Notes: a model not told the origin generated them from the letters alone. Shown: positions 36,168-50,113, counted from the stretch's first letter. The stretch is DNA of 64,000 bases from Anadara kagoshimensis (GCA_021292105.1 CM037871.1:22936057-23000056), one strand, 5' to 3'. Translations and numbers: made by a program.

Positions 36168-37260
36168 GGCCGACCTGATATGTTTGTTACAACATTCCGT
36201 TGGTACTGCAGGCCGACCTGATATGTTTGTTACAACATTCCGTTGGTACTGCGGGCCGAACTGATATGTTTGTTACAACATTCCGTTGGTACTGCGGGCC
36301 GACCTGATATGTTTGTTAGAACATTCCGTTGGTACTGCGGGCCGACCTGATATGTTTGTTAGAACATTCCGTTGGTACTGCGGGCCGACCTGATATGTTT
36401 TCTACAACATTCCGTTGGTACTGCGGGCCGACCTGATATGTTTGTTACAACATTCCGTTGGTACTGCGGGCCGACCTGATATGTTTGTTACAACATTCCG
36501 TTGGTACTGCGGGCCGACCTGATATGTTTGTTACAACATTCCGTTGGTACTGCGGGCCGACCTGATATGTTTGTTACAACATTCCGTTGGTACTGCGGGC
36601 CGACCTGATATGTTTTTTACAACATTCCGTTGGTACTGCGGGCCGACCTGATATGTTTGTTACAACATTCCGTTGGTACTGCGGGCCGACCTGATATGTT
36701 TTTACAACATTCCGTTGGTACTGCGGGCCGACCTGATATGTTTGTTACAACATTCCGTTGGTACTGCGGGCCGACCTGATATGTTTGTTACAACATTCCG
36801 TTGGTACTGCGGGCCGACCTGATATGTTTTTTACAACATTCCGTTGGTACTGCGGGCCGACCTGATATGTTTGTTACAACATTCCGTTGGTACTGCGGGC
36901 CGACCTGATATGTTTTTTACAACATTCCGTTGGTACTGCGGGCCGACCTGATATGTTTGTTACAACATTCCGTTGGTACTGCGGGCCGACCTGATATGTT
37001 TGTTACAACATTCCGTTGGTACTGCGGGCCGACCTGATATGTTTTTTACAACATTCCGTTGGTACTGCGGGCCGACCTGATATGTTTGTTACAACATTCC
37101 GTTGGTACTGCGGGCCGACCTGATATGTTTGTTACAACATTCCGTTGGTACTGCGGGCCGACCTGATATGTTTTTACAACATTCCGTTGGTACTGCGGGC
37201 CGACCTGATATGTTTGTTACAACATTCCGTTGGTACTGCGGACCGACCTGATATGTTTGT
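36168..37260. repeat. 43-bp array, homogeneous left block
   Basis: About 25 units, nearly identical, reading GTTGGTACTGCGGGCCGACC then TGATATGTTTGTTACAACATTCC. A few have GTTTTTTAC or GTTTTTAC in place of GTTTGTTAC. The GCGGGCC form distinguishes this block from the GCAGGCC form in the rest of the array, so it was amplified recently and separately. Confidence 0.95.
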
Positions 37261-38394
37261 TACAACATTCCGTTGGTATTGCAGGGCGACCTGATATATT
37301 TGTTACAACATTCCGTCGGTAATGCAGGCCCACCCTATAAGTTCCTTACAAGATTCCGTTGGTATTGCAGGCCAACTTTATAAGTTTGTTACAAGATTTC
37401 GTTGGTATTGCAGGCCGACCTGATATGTTTCTTACAAGATTTCGTTGTAAATGCAGGCCATTGTTACAAAATTTGTCGGTATTACAGGACGACCTGATGA
37501 ATTTGTTACAACATTCCGTTAGTACTGCAGGCCGACCTTATAAGTTCCTTACAAGATTTCGTTGGTATTGCAGGCCGACCTGATATGTTTGTTTCTGGAT
37601 TTCATTAGTATTTAAGGCCGATTTGATAACTTCCTTACAAGATTCCGTTGGTATTGCAGGCCGACCTTATAAGTTTGTTACAAAATTCCGTCGGTATTGC
37701 AGGTCGACCTTATAAGTTCCTTACAAGATTTCGTTGGTATTGCAGGCCAACCTGATATGTTTGTTACAAGATTTTGTTGGAAATGCAGCCCGATTTGATA
37801 AGTTCCTTGCAAGATTTCGTTGCTAATCTAGGCCGACCTGATAAGTTTGTTAAAAGATTCCGTTGGTACTGCAGACCGACCTGATAAGTTTGTTACAAGA
37901 TTCTGTTGGCATTGCTGGCCGACATTATAAGTTCCTTACAAGATTCCGTTGGTAGTGCAGGCCGACCTGATATGTTTGTTACAAGATTTTGTTGGTAATG
38001 CAGCCCGATTTGATAAGTTCCTTACAAGATTACGTTGCTAATGCAGGCCGACCTGATATGTTTGTGAAAAGATTCCGTTGGTACTGCAGGCCGACCTGAT
38101 AAGTTTGTTAGAACATTCCGTTGGTACTGCGGGCCGACCTGATAAGTTTGTTAGAACATTCCGTTGGTACTGCGGGCCGACCTGATATGTTTGTTAGAAC
38201 ATTCCGTTGGTACTGCGGGCCGACCTGATATGTTTGTTACAACATTCCGTTGGTACTGCAGGGCGACCTGATATATTTGTTACAACATTCCGTCGGTAAT
38301 GCAGGCCCACCCTATAAGTTCCTTACAAGATTCCGTTAGTATTGCAGGCCAACCTTATAAGTTTGTTACAAGATTTCGTTGTAAATGCAGGCCA

Positions 38395-41300
38395 TTGTTA
38401 CAAAATTCTGTCGGTATTGCAGGCCGACCTTGTAAGTTTGTTACAAAATTCCATAGGTATTGCAGGCCGACCTTGTAAGTTTGTTACAAAATTTCGTTGG
38501 TATTGCAGGCCGACCCTATAAGTTCCATACAAGATTTCGTTGGTATTGCAGGCCGACCTTGTAAGTTTGTTACAAAATTCCGTCGGTATTGCAGGCCGAC
38601 CTTGTTACTTTTTAAAAAATTCCGTCGGTATTGCAGGCCGACCTTGTAAGTTTGTTACAAAATTTCGTTGGTATTGCAGGCCGACCTTGTTAGTTTGTTA
38701 CAAAATTCCGTCGTTATTGCAGGCTACCTTATAAGTTCTTTTAAGATTTCGTTGGTATTGCAGGCCGACCTGATACGTTTTTTTTTTCAAGATTCCGTCG
38801 GTAATGCAGGCCCACCCTATAAGTTCCTTACAAGATTCCGTTAGTATTGCAGGCCAACCTTATAAGTTTGTTACAAGATTTCGTTGTAAATGCAGGCCAT
38901 TGTTACAAATTTGTCGGTATTACAGGCCAACCTGATATGTTTGTTACAAGATTTTGTTGGTATTACAGGACGACCTTATGAATTTGTTACAACATTCCGT
39001 TAGTATTGAAGGCCGGCCTTATATGTTTGTTACAACATTCCGTTAGTACCGCAGGCCGACCTTATATGTTTGTTACACGATTTCGTTGGTACTGCAGGCC
39101 GACCTGATATGTTTCTTACAAGATTTCGTTGGTATTGCAGGCCGGCCTTATAGGCTTTTTACAAGATTTCGTTAATATTGCAGGCCATCCTGAAAAGTTT
39201 GTAACAAGATTTTGTTGGTAATGCAGGCCGACCTAATATGTTTGTTACAACATTTCGTTGGTATTGCATACCAACCTGATATGTTTGTTACAACATTTCG
39301 TTGGTACTGCAGGCAGACCTGATAAGTTTGTAAACGATTTCGTTGGTATTGCTAGCCGACCTGATAAGTTTGTTACAAGATTCCGTTGGCATTGCAGGCC
39401 GACATTATAAGTTCCTTACTAGATTTCGTTGGTATTGCAGGCCGACCTGATATGTTTGTTACAAGATTTTGTTGGTAATGCTTGCCAACCTGAAATATTT
39501 GTTATAAGATTTCGTTGGTATTGCAGGCCGACCTGATATGTTTGTTACAAGATTTTGTTGGTATTGAATCCGACCTGATATGTTTGTTACAAGATTTTGT
39601 TGGAAATGCAGCCCGATTTGATAAGTTCCTTGCAAGATTTCGTTGCTAATGTAGGCGGACCTGATAAGTTTTGTTAAAAGATTCCGTTGGTACTGCAGGC
39701 CGACCTGATAAGTTTGTTACAAGATTCTGTTGGCATTGCTGGCCGACATTATAAGTTCCTTACAAGATTCCGTTGGTATTGCAGGCCGACCTGATATGTT
39801 TGTTACAAGATTTTGTTGGTAATGCAGCCCGATTTGATAAGTTCCTTACAAGATTACGTTGCTAATGCAGGCCGACCTGATATGTTTGTTACAAGATTCC
39901 ATTTGCACTGCCGGCCGACATTATAAGTTCCTTACAAGATTCCGTTGGTATTGCAGGCCGATCTGATATGTTTGTTACAAGATTTTCTTGGTATTGAAGG
40001 CCGACCTTATAAGTTTGTTACAAGATTTCGTTGGAAATGCAGGCTGACCTGATATGTTTGTTACAAAATTTCGTTGGTATTGCAGGCCGACCCTATAAGT
40101 TACATACAAGATTCCGTTGGTATTGCAGGCCGACCTTGTAAGTTTGTTACAAATTTTCATTGGTATTGCAGGCCGACCCAATAAGTTCCATACAGATTTC
40201 GTTGGTATTGCAGGCCGACCTTGTAAGTTTGTTACAAAATTCAATCGGTATTGCAGGCCGACCTTGTAAGTTTGTTACAAAATTTCGTTGGTATTGCAGG
40301 CCGACCCTATAAGTTCCATACAAGATTTCGTTGGTATTGCAGGCCGACCTTGTAAGTTTGTTACAAAATTCTGTCGGTATTGCAGGCCGACCTTGTATGT
40401 TTGTTAAAAGATTCAATCGGTATTGCAGGCCGACCTTGTAAGTTTGTTACAAAATTTCGTTGGTATTGCAGGCCGACCGTATAAGTTCCATACAAGATTT
40501 CGTTGGTATTGCAGGCCGACCTTGTAAGTTTGTTACAAAATTCTGTCGGTATTGCAGGCCGACCTTGTAAGTTTGTTACAAAATTCCATAGGTATTGCAG
40601 GCCGACCTTGTAAGTTTGTTACAAAATTTCGTTGGTATTGCAGGCCGACCCTATAAGTTCCATACAAGATTTCGTTGGTATTGCAGGCCGACCTTGTAAG
40701 TTTGTTACAAAATTCCGTCGGTATTGCAGGCCGACCTTGTTACTTTTTAAAAAATTCCGTCGGTATTGCAGGCCGACCTTGTAAGTTTGTTACAAAATTT
40801 CGTTGGTATTGCAGGCCGACCTTGTTAGTTTGTTACAAAATTCCGTCGTTATTGCAGGCATACCTTATAAGTTTCTTTTAAGATTTCGTTGGTATTGCAG
40901 GCCGACCTGATACGTTTTTTTTCAAGATTCCGTCGGTAATGCAGGCCCACCCTATAAGTTCCTTACAAGATTCCGTTAGTATTGCAGGCCAACCTTATAA
41001 GTTTGTTACAAGATTTCGTTGTAAATGCAGGCCATTGTTACAAAATTTGTCGGTATTACAGGCCAACCTGATATGTTTGTTACAAGATTTTGTTGGTATT
41101 ACAGGACGACCTTATGAATTTGTTACAACATTCCGTTAGTATTGAAGGCCGGCCTTATATGTTTGTTACAACATTCCGTTAGTACCGCAGGCCGACCTTA
41201 TATGTTTGTTACACGATTTCGTTGGTACTGCAGGCCGACCTGATATGTTTCTTACAAGATTTCGTTGGTATTGCAGGCCGGCCTTATAGGCTTTTTACAA

Positions 41301-44300
41301 GATTTCGTTAATATTGCAGGCCATCCTGAAAAGTTTGTAACAAGATTTTGTTGGTAATGCAGGCCGACCTAATATGTTTGTTACAACATTTCGTTGGTAT
41401 TGCATACCAACCTGATATGTTTGTTACAACATTTCGTTGGTATTGCATACCAACCTGATATGTTTGTTACAACATTTCGTTGGTACTGCAGGCAGACCTG
41501 ATAAGTTTGTAAACGATTTCGTTGGTATTGCTAGCCGACCTGATAAGTTTGTTACAAGATTCCGTTGGCATTGCAGGCCGACATTATAAGTTCCTTACTA
41601 GATTTCGTTGGTATTGCAGGCCGACCTGATATGTTTGTTACAAGATTTTGTTGGTAATGCTTGCCAACCTGAAATATTTGTTATAAGATTTCGTTGGTAT
41701 TGCAGGCCGACCTGATATGTTTGTTACAAGATTTTGTTGGTATTGAATCCGACCTGATATGTTTGTTACAAGATTTTGTTGGAAATGCAGCCCGATTTGA
41801 TAAGTTCCTTGCAAGATTTCGTTGCTAATGTAGGCGGACCTGATAAGTTTGTTAAAAGATTCCGTTGGTACTGCAGGCCGACCTGATAAGTTTGTTACAA
41901 GATTCTGTTGGCATTGCTGGCCGACATTATAAGTTCCTTACAAGATTCCGTTGGTATTGCAGGCCGACCTGATATGTTTGTTACAAGATTTGTTGGTAAT
42001 GCAGCCCGATTTGATAAGTTCCTTACAAGATTACGTTGCTAATGCAGGCCGACCTGATATGTTTGTTACAAGATTCCATTTGCACTGCCGGCCGACATTA
42101 TAAGTTCCTTACAAGATTCCGTTGGTATTGCAGGCCGATCTGATATGTTTGTTACAAGATTTTCTTGGTATTGAAGGCCGACCTTATAAGTTTGTTACAA
42201 GATTTCGTTGGAAATGCAGGCTGACCTGATATGTTTGTTACAAAATTTCGGTATTGCAGGCCGACCCTATAAGTTACATACAAGATTCCGTTGGTATTGC
42301 AGGCCGACCTTGTAAGTTTGTTACAAATTTTCATTGGTATTGCAGGCCGACCCAATAAGTTCCATACAGATTTCGTTGGTATTGCAGGCCGACCTTGTAA
42401 GTTTGTTACAAAATTCAATCGGTATTGCAGGCCGACCTTGTAAGTTTGTTACAAAATTTCGTTGGTATTGCAGGCCGACCCTATAAGTTCCATACAAGAT
42501 TTCGTTGGTATTGCAGGCCGACCTTGTAAGTTTGTTACAAAATTCTGTCGGTATTGCAGGCCGACCTTGTATGTTTGTTAAAAGATTCAATCGGTATTGC
42601 AGGCCGACCTTGTAAGTTTGTTACAAAATTTCGTTGGTATTGCAGGCCGACCGTATAAGTTCCATACAAGATTTCGTTGGTATTGCAGGCCGACCTTGTA
42701 AGTTTGTTACAAAATTCTGTCGGTATTGCAGGCCGACCTTGTAAGTTTGTTACAAAATTCCATAGGTATTGCAGGCCGACCTTGTAAGTTTGTTACAAAA
42801 TTTCGTTGGTATTGCAGGCCGACCCTATAAGTTCCATACAAGATTTCGTTGGTATTGCAGGCCGACCTTGTAAGTTTGTTACAAAATTCCGTCGGTATTG
42901 CAGGCCGACCTTGTTACTTTTTAAAAAATTCCGTCGGTATTGCAGGCCGACCTTGTAAGTTTGTTACAAAATTTCGTTGGTATTGCAGGCCGACCTTGTT
43001 AGTTTGTTACAAAATTCCGTCGTTATTGCAGGCATACCTTATAAGTTTCTTTTAAGATTTCGTTGGTATTGCAGGCCGACCTGATACGTTTTTTTTTCAA
43101 GATTCCGTCGGTAATGCAGGCCCACCCTATAAGTTCCTTACAAGATTCCGTTAGTATTGCAGGCCAACCTTATAAGTTTGTTACAAGATTTCGTTGTAAA
43201 TGCAGGCCATTGTTACAAAATTTGTCGGTATTACAGGCCAACCTGATATGTTTGTTACAAGATTTTGTTGGTATTACAGGACGACCTTATGAATTTGTTA
43301 CAACATTCCGTTAGTATTGAAGGCCGGCCTTATATGTTTGTTACAACATTCCGTTAGTACCGCAGGCCGACCTTATATGTTTGTTACACGATTTCGTTGG
43401 TACTGCAGGCCGACCTGATATGTTTCTTACAAGATTTCGTTGGTATTGCAGGCCGGCCTTATAGGCTTTTTACAAGATTTCGTTAATATTGCAGGCCATC
43501 CTGAAAAGTTTGTAACAAGATTTTGTTGGTAATGCAGGCCGACCTAATATGTTTGTTACAACATTTCGTTGGTATTGCATACCAACCTGATATGTTTGTT
43601 ACAACATTTCGTTGGTACTGCAGGCAGACCTGATAAGTTTGTAAACGATTTCGTTGGTATTGCTAGCCGACCTGATAAGTTTGTTACAAGATTCCGTTGG
43701 CATTGCAGGCCGACATTATAAGTTCCTTACTAGATTTCGTTGGTATTGCAGGCCGACCTGATATGTTTGTTACAAGATTTTGTTGGTAATGCTTGCCAAC
43801 CTGAAATATTTGTTATAAGATTTCGTTGGTATTGCAGGCCGACCTGATATGTTTGTTACAAGATTTTGTTGGTATTGAATCCGACCTGATATGTTTGTTA
43901 CAAGATTTTGTTGGAAATGCAGCCCGATTTGATAAGTTCCTTGCAAGATTTCGTTGCTAATGTAGGCGGACCTGATAAGTTTGTTAAAAGATTCCGTTGG
44001 TACTGCAGGCCGACCTGATAAGTTTGTTACAAGATTCTGTTGGCATTGCTGGCCGACATTATAAGTTCCTTACAAGATTCCGTTGGTATTGCAGGCCGAC
44101 CTGATATGTTTGTTACAAGATTTTGTTGGTAATGCAGCCCGATTTGATAAGTTCCTTACAAGATTACGTTGCTAATGCAGGCCGACCTGATATGTTTGTT
44201 ACAAGATTCCATTTGCACTGCCGGCCGACATTATAAGTTCCTTACAAGATTCCGTTGGTATTGCAGGCCGATCTGATATGTTTGTTACAAGATTTTCTTG

Positions 44301-45222
44301 GTATTGAAGGCCGACCTTATAAGTTTGTTACAAGATTTCGTTGGAAATGCAGGCTGACCTGATATGTTTGTTACAAAATTTCGTTGGTACTGCAGGCCGA
44401 CCCTATAAGTTACATACAAGATTCCGTTGGTATTGCAGGCCGACCTTGTAAGTTTGTTACAAATTTTCATTGGTATTGCAGGCCGACCCAATAAGTTCCA
44501 TACAGATTTCGTTGGTATTGCAGGCCGACCTTGTAAGTTTGTTACAAAATTCAATCGGTATTGCAGGCCGACCTTGTAAGTTTGTTACAAAATTTCGTTG
44601 GTATTGCAGGCCGACCCTATAAGTTCCATACAAGATTTCGTTGGTATTGCAGGCCGACCTTGTAAGTTTGTTACAAAATTCTGTCGGTATTGCAGGCCGA
44701 CCTTGTATGTTTGTTAAAAGATTCAATCGGTATTGCAGGCCGACCTTGTAAGTTTGTTACAAAATTTCGTTGGTATTGCAGGCCGACCGTATAAGTTCCA
44801 TACAAGATTTCGTTGGTATTGCAGGCCGACCTTGTAAGTTTGTTACAAAATTCTGTCGGTATTGCAGGCCGACCTTGTAAGTTTGTTACAAAATTCCATA
44901 GGTATTGCAGGCCGACCTTGTAAGTTTGTTACAAAATTTCGTTGGTATTGCAGGCCGACCCTATAAGTTCCATACAAGATTTCGTTGGTATTGCAGGCCG
45001 ACCTTGTAAGTTTGTTACAAAATTCCGTCGGTATTGCAGGCCGACCTTGTTACTTTTTAAAAAATTCCGTCGGTATTGCAGGCCGACCTTGTAAGTTTGT
45101 TACAAAATTTCGTTGGTATTGCAGGCCGACCTTGTTAGTTTGTTACAAAATTCCGTCGTTATTGCAGGCATACCTTATAAGTTTCTTTTAAGATTTCGTT
45201 GGTATTGCAGGCCGACCTGATA
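38395..45222 (+). repeat. 2136-bp higher-order repeat, 3.2 near-identical copies
   Basis: The junction with a long T run followed by TCAAGATTCCGTC occurs near 38777, 40913 and 43087. A fourth such junction near 45223 then diverges. Copy lengths are 2136, 2174 and 2136 bp. The middle copy has one extra 43-bp unit (near 41400-41460) and a few bases missing near 42247. The last roughly 380 bp of the block also precedes copy 1 from 38395. Copies look almost identical by eye, with mostly single-base indels, so the amplification is recent. Confidence 0.9.
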
Positions 45223-45989
45223 CGTTTTTTTTTTCAAGATTCCGTTGGAATTGCAGGGCGACCTGATATGTTTGTAAGAAGATTTTGTTGGTAATGCAGG
45301 CCGAACTGATATATTTGTTACAACATTTCGTTGGTATTGCAGGCAGATTTGATATGTTTGTTACAAGATTTCGTTGGTACTGCAGGCCGACCTGATGAGT
45401 TTGTTACAAGATTCCGTTGGCATTGCAGGCCGACATTATATTTCGTTGGTATTGCAGGCCGGCCTGATATGTTTGTTACATGATTTCGTTTGTATTGAAG
45501 GCCGACCTTAAACGTTTGTTAAAAGATTTCGTTGGTATTGCAGGTCATCCTGAAAAGTTTGTAACAAGATTTCGTTGGTATTGCAGGTCGACCTAATATG
45601 TTTGTTACAAGATTCCGTTGGCATTGCAGGCCGACCTGATAAGTTCCTTACTAGATTTCGTTGTTATTACAGGCCGACCTAATATGTTTGTTACAAGATT
45701 TTGTTGGTAATGCTTGCCAACCTGATATGTTTGTTATAATATTTCGTTGGTATTGCAGGCCAACCTGATAAGTTTGATACAATATTCCGTTGGTACTGCA
45801 GGGCGACCTGATAAGTTTGTTACAACATTTCGTTGGTATTGCAGGCCATCCTGATAAGTTTGTTACAAGATGTCGTTGGTATTGCAGGCCATCCTGATAT
45901 GTTTGTTACAAGATTCCGTTGGTATTGCAGGCCATCCTGATAAGTTTGTTACAAGATTTCATTGGTATTGCAGGCCGACCTGATAAGTT

Positions 45990-46920
45990 TTATACAAGAT
46001 TCCGTTGGCATTGCAGGCCGACATTATATTTCGTTGGTATTGCAGGCCGACATTATATTTCGTTGGTATTGCAGGCCGGCCTGATATGTTTGTTACATGA
46101 TTTCGTTGGTATTGCAGGCCGATTTGATATGTTTGTTACAAGATTTCGTTGGTATTGCAGGCTGATTTGATAAGTTTGATACAAGATTCCGTTGGCATTG
46201 CAGGCCGACATTATATTTCGTTGGTATTGCAGGCCGGCCTGATATGTTTGTTACATGATTTCGTTGGTATTGCAGGCCGATTTGATATGTTTGTTACAAG
46301 ATTTCGTTGGTATTGCAGGCTGATTTGATAAGTTTGTTACAAGATTTCGTTGGTATTGCAGGCCGACCTGATAAGTTTAATACAAGATTCCGTTGGCATT
46401 GCAGGCCGACATTATATTTCGTTGGTATTGCAGGCCGGCCTGATATGTTTGTTACATGATTTCGTTGGTATTGCAGGCCGATTTGATATGTTTGTTACAA
46501 TATTTCGTTGGTATTGCAGGCCGATTTGATAAGTTTGTTACAAGATTTCGTTGGTATTGCAGGCCGATTTGATATGTTTGTTACAAGATTTCGTTGGTAT
46601 TGCAGGCCGACCTGATAAGTTTGTTACAAGATTCCGTTGGCATTGCAGGCCGACATTATATTTCGTTGGTATTGCAGGCCGGCCTGATATGTTTGTTTCA
46701 TGATTTCGTTGGTATTGCAGGCCGATTTGATATGTTTGTTACAATATTTCGTTGGTATTGCAGGCCGATTTGATAAGTTTGTTACAAGATTTCGTTGGTA
46801 TTGCAGGCCGATTTGATAAGTTTGTTACAAGATATCGTTGGTATTGCAGGCCGACCTGATAAGTTTGTTACAAGATTCCGTTGGCATTGCAGGCCGACAT
46901 TATATTTCGTTGGTAATGTT
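45990..46920 (+). repeat. second local higher-order repeat in the 43-bp array
   Basis: A block of four to five units containing the shortened unit GACATTATATTTCGTTGG, then GGCCGGCCTGATATGTTTG, TTACATGATTTCG and GCCGATTTGATATGTTTG, recurs at about 46023, 46211, 46411, 46656 and 46910. Spacing is about 190-250 bp. Confidence 0.75.
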
Positions 46921-47300
46921 ACATGATTTCGTTTGTATTGAAGGCCGACCTTATACGTTTGTTACAAGATTTCGTTGGTATTGCAGGTCATCCTGATAAG
47001 TTTGTTACAAGGTTTCGTTGGTATTGCAGGCCGACCTGATAAGTTTGATACAATATTCCGTTGGTATTGCAGGCCGACATTATAAGTTCCTTACAAGATT
47101 TCGTTGGTATTGCAGGCCGGCCTGATATGTTTGTTACAGGATTCCGTTGGTATTGAAGGCTGACTTTCTACGTTTGTTACAAGATTTTGTTGGTAATGCA
47201 GGCCGACCTGATATGTTTGTTACAACATTTCGTAAGTATTGCAGACCGACCTGATACGTTTCTTACAAGATTTCGTTGGTATTGCAGGCCGACCTTAAAC

Positions 47301-49439
47301 TGTGTGCTTCTATGAACATTAGCATTGCATTTGCATTAAGTATTCCCTTTTAAATGAATAAATGCAAAGACAAAAACAGAGAACCAAATGTTTTCTGTCT
47401 AGTGTAAATTTGATAATTAGATGACACCGGATCTGACTGATAATTTCGACAAATAAAATGTCATTTAACGTCTTTTAGCCTTATCATACTTATTCTGAAT
47501 CAATTATGTAACTATTATATGCAAATGAATTGATTTCAATGGGTTTTTCAAATGCCAACATTTGTTGAATAAGACGTAATCAGGTATACTTAAGTACAGA
47601 AATATATTTACAATAATCGACTTAGACAGACAGGAAATTAATCGCTCTGACGGTTATGGGGTCAACTTTAGTTCATTTAATACGCTACAATTTAAGATAA
47701 GGTGAGAAACTATACATTTCTTTTTGATATTTTATCTGGAGTTTGCAATACATATAACTATATATGCAAATCTTGAACAGTACATTAAACAAATCTGTGG
47801 TCGATTTATCTTATTTAAAAACAAATTGCACCTTTCAAATATTATTCCTATTATCAAAATATCGACCATTGGAAGAAACGTGCTCAGATTTAAACAAAAC
47901 ATTTTAATCTTAACATTGAAGTGCTGCACGCATATATACACAAAAGTCGATTGGAAATTTAACTTTACCCCCCCCCCCCTCCCCTTTAACGTCCAGCTGT
48001 CTTCATTGGCTGACGTGCATACATATATAAGCTCAAACTTTCTGGATCAATGAAATCGAAATAAGTATTACCCTGGTAGGTAAATATTATACATGCTAAA
48101 CAGGTGAAAATCCGTTAATCATTTAATCTGTACAGATCTTGAATTGGATTAAGCCTGGTAGTTAAGGATCAACTATTGTGTATTTGTTCGTCGTCGATGT
48201 AACAGGTCAGTATTATATGTGTAACACTGTATGTTTATTAAGCATGTTTATGTAGCGATATAATCAACTAAGAGGTAAGAATTCAGCAGTAACATATTAC
48301 CTGAATTACAAGTATGTTATCTTTTTATTAGATAATTTTTAAGAGGATAAAAATAGGGATTTAAAACAAGCTGTTTCTGTCCCTGAAATTTAAAAAAGGT
48401 AGAATTACTATTAAAATAACATATTTGTAATGGTAAATTATAATTGGTTAATATTTGGGTAGCCAGATGTGTCACTTGTCCTTCACTTTTTATGTAGCAT
48501 TTTTCTGAACCCTAAAATTTAACGATACATCATCATTTTAGGCAAGGACCATGTTGGTACTTAAGCTGTCAAAAGTGACTTAACCCTTCTTAGCTCTCAT
48601 CATCTGGGGACATTTGAGCGAGTGCATATGACAAACAGGCGAAAATACTGACATTTGAGCGACAGGGCGCAATTTAAAAAAACTTCTTGTGAGCATTTGA
48701 GAGACGAATTGAGTGACCATTTCAGCGACAGATTTTAAATATTACCTTATTTTATGATGGACGTTTGAATGGCAGTTTTAATCTACTCGCCTGTATACTT
48801 ACCTTGGGTGTGTTTCATGTAAGTTAGTTTCTAAGTTCATTGTTAAGTTTGAAATTGGAAAAAAGTTAGCAAATGTTTAAGTTCAAACTTATGCGTTTCA
48901 CGAACGCGTCTCATGTCTGTTCTAAGTTAGTAAAAACTTCGGAAAAATACCGGAAAACCTCGTGTATTTATACACAGATTTCCATGAGAATAATGTAATT
49001 TGTAAAAAATTTAGTACTGTACATTCAAACAGTAAAATTTACCCATTAAATGATTTTACATGTTTACAATTATAGTAATTGTGAATAATCAATTTGTATT
49101 GATAAATTATTTCATATTCCAGTATTTGCGTACATCCATGAATAACTAAACGAACTATTGACTCGCCTATTTCGTATAACGTGACATACTAAACATTTAT
49201 GCGTTTGCATGTGTTTCTTTTTGTGTTATAATGCATGCTCATTTTTTTCAACGTAGGGTATATGTATAGGTACATTTCATTCATTATGTATACTGAATCA
49301 TGGATAGAGTTCGCTTACTTTTTAACGGCCGGGTAAACTTATGTTTTGCAATTCATTGTTGATTATTAAACATCATTCATTTAACTATCAACATATTACA
49401 GAATAAGAATGATGCTTATGATATGATGTCATTTTTATT
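47301..49439. other. unique interval, no gene supported
   Basis: AT-rich with a C homopolymer near 47970. The plus frame 47724-48053 spans that C run and has no domain. TATATAAG near 48024 and TGGTAGGTAAATA near 48074 resemble a TATA box and a splice donor, but no open frame links them. Nothing else is recognised. Confidence 0.4.
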
Positions 49440-49793
49440 AGACTTATACCTGAATTATGTCGCACACGAAAGGCTACATTTGAAACTTTTTAACAAACGT
49501 GATGACTTCAATTTTTCTATTGTCAACTTTCCTTTTTATGCAGCAATATACCTGCTTCTCCTGCTTATGGTGTATTTGTTTCCCAATTAATGCGCTATGG
49601 TAGAGCTTGTTCCCACTACGGGGACTTTGTACAACGAAGTAGGCTGCTTGCAAATAAATTGTTGACTCGGGGATATTGCAAGCCTAGGCTTATCAAGGCC
49701 CTTAAAAGGTTTTATGGCCGTCATCACAGTATTGTTGATAAGTTTGATGTCTCTGTGTCCAGGATTGCCCTGGATATATTTGACGTCTCATAG
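49440..49793 (+). pseudogene. retroelement polyprotein C-terminal fragment
   Basis: The segment encodes DLYLNYVAHERLHLKLFNKR and DDFNFSIVNFPFY. After a frameshift at about 49551 it gives SNIPASPAYGVFVSQLMRYG, RACSHYGDF, LLANKLLTRGY, LKRFYGRHHSIVDKF and DVSVSRIALDIFDVS, ending in a stop at 49793. I recall this tail (NIP.SPAYGV..QL.RY.RAC then FYGRH) as widespread in animal retroelement proteins downstream of a reverse transcriptase; I cannot name the clade with confidence. Upstream RT sequence is absent, so this is a 5'-truncated, frameshifted remnant. A diverged relative lies at 33630-33735 on the opposite strand. Confidence 0.7.
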
Positions 49794-50040
49794 TTCCATG
49801 TTCCTTTCACACAATTTGATTACACACGTGACTGGTGTAGCTAGCTAAACAGAAAGTGCTTACCCTTCCGGAGCACCCGGCCTCACTTCCCTGGTGGAAC
49901 TTCGCGTGTCTAACCTAACTTGTCAGTTCCAAAGTTTTTACTTTGCTTCTGGAATGTGATTCGGACATGGATTAGTATGTTTGTTTTTGATTTTATTCAA
50001 ATCTCATGACCATTGATAATTAAAGGAACTGTGGCATTCA
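49794..50040. other. 3' part of the retroelement fragment, no gene
   Basis: It contains GATTACACACGTGACTGGTG, shared in diverged form with the fragment on the minus strand near 33600, then unique sequence. Confidence 0.45.
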
Positions 50041-50041
50041 A

Positions 50042-50113
<72 letters not shown>
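50041..50113. repeat. (GT)n(GA)n compound microsatellite
   Basis: About 10 GT units followed by about 25 GA units. Confidence 0.97.

Larger units (their letters stand above)
37261..47300. repeat. 43-bp array, main heterogeneous block
   Basis: About 230 units of 43 bp with the common core TTGGTATTGCAGGCCGACCT and variable GATATGTTTGTTACAAGATT or TATAAGTTCCTTACAAGATT halves. Several are shortened; for example GACATTATATTTCGTTGG units near 45430, 46023, 46050 and 46211 lack about 17 bp. Open frames of 60-90 codons recur at identical places in each higher-order copy and are repeat by-products. The array ends at about 47296 in GGCCGACCTTAAAC. Confidence 0.95.

Noticed and set aside
38540..45191. 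Recurring 66-89-codon frames on both strands in the 43-bp array
   Set aside because: They recur only because the 2136-bp block is duplicated. The 43-bp period shifts frame each unit and no domain is present.
47724..48053. 109-codon plus-strand frame
   Set aside because: It spans a C homopolymer translated as prolines, has no domain, and is overlapped by another frame on the minus strand.
48020..48080. TATATAAG as a core promoter with a downstream splice donor
   Set aside because: A TATA-like string is expected often in AT-rich DNA; no coding exon follows in any frame.
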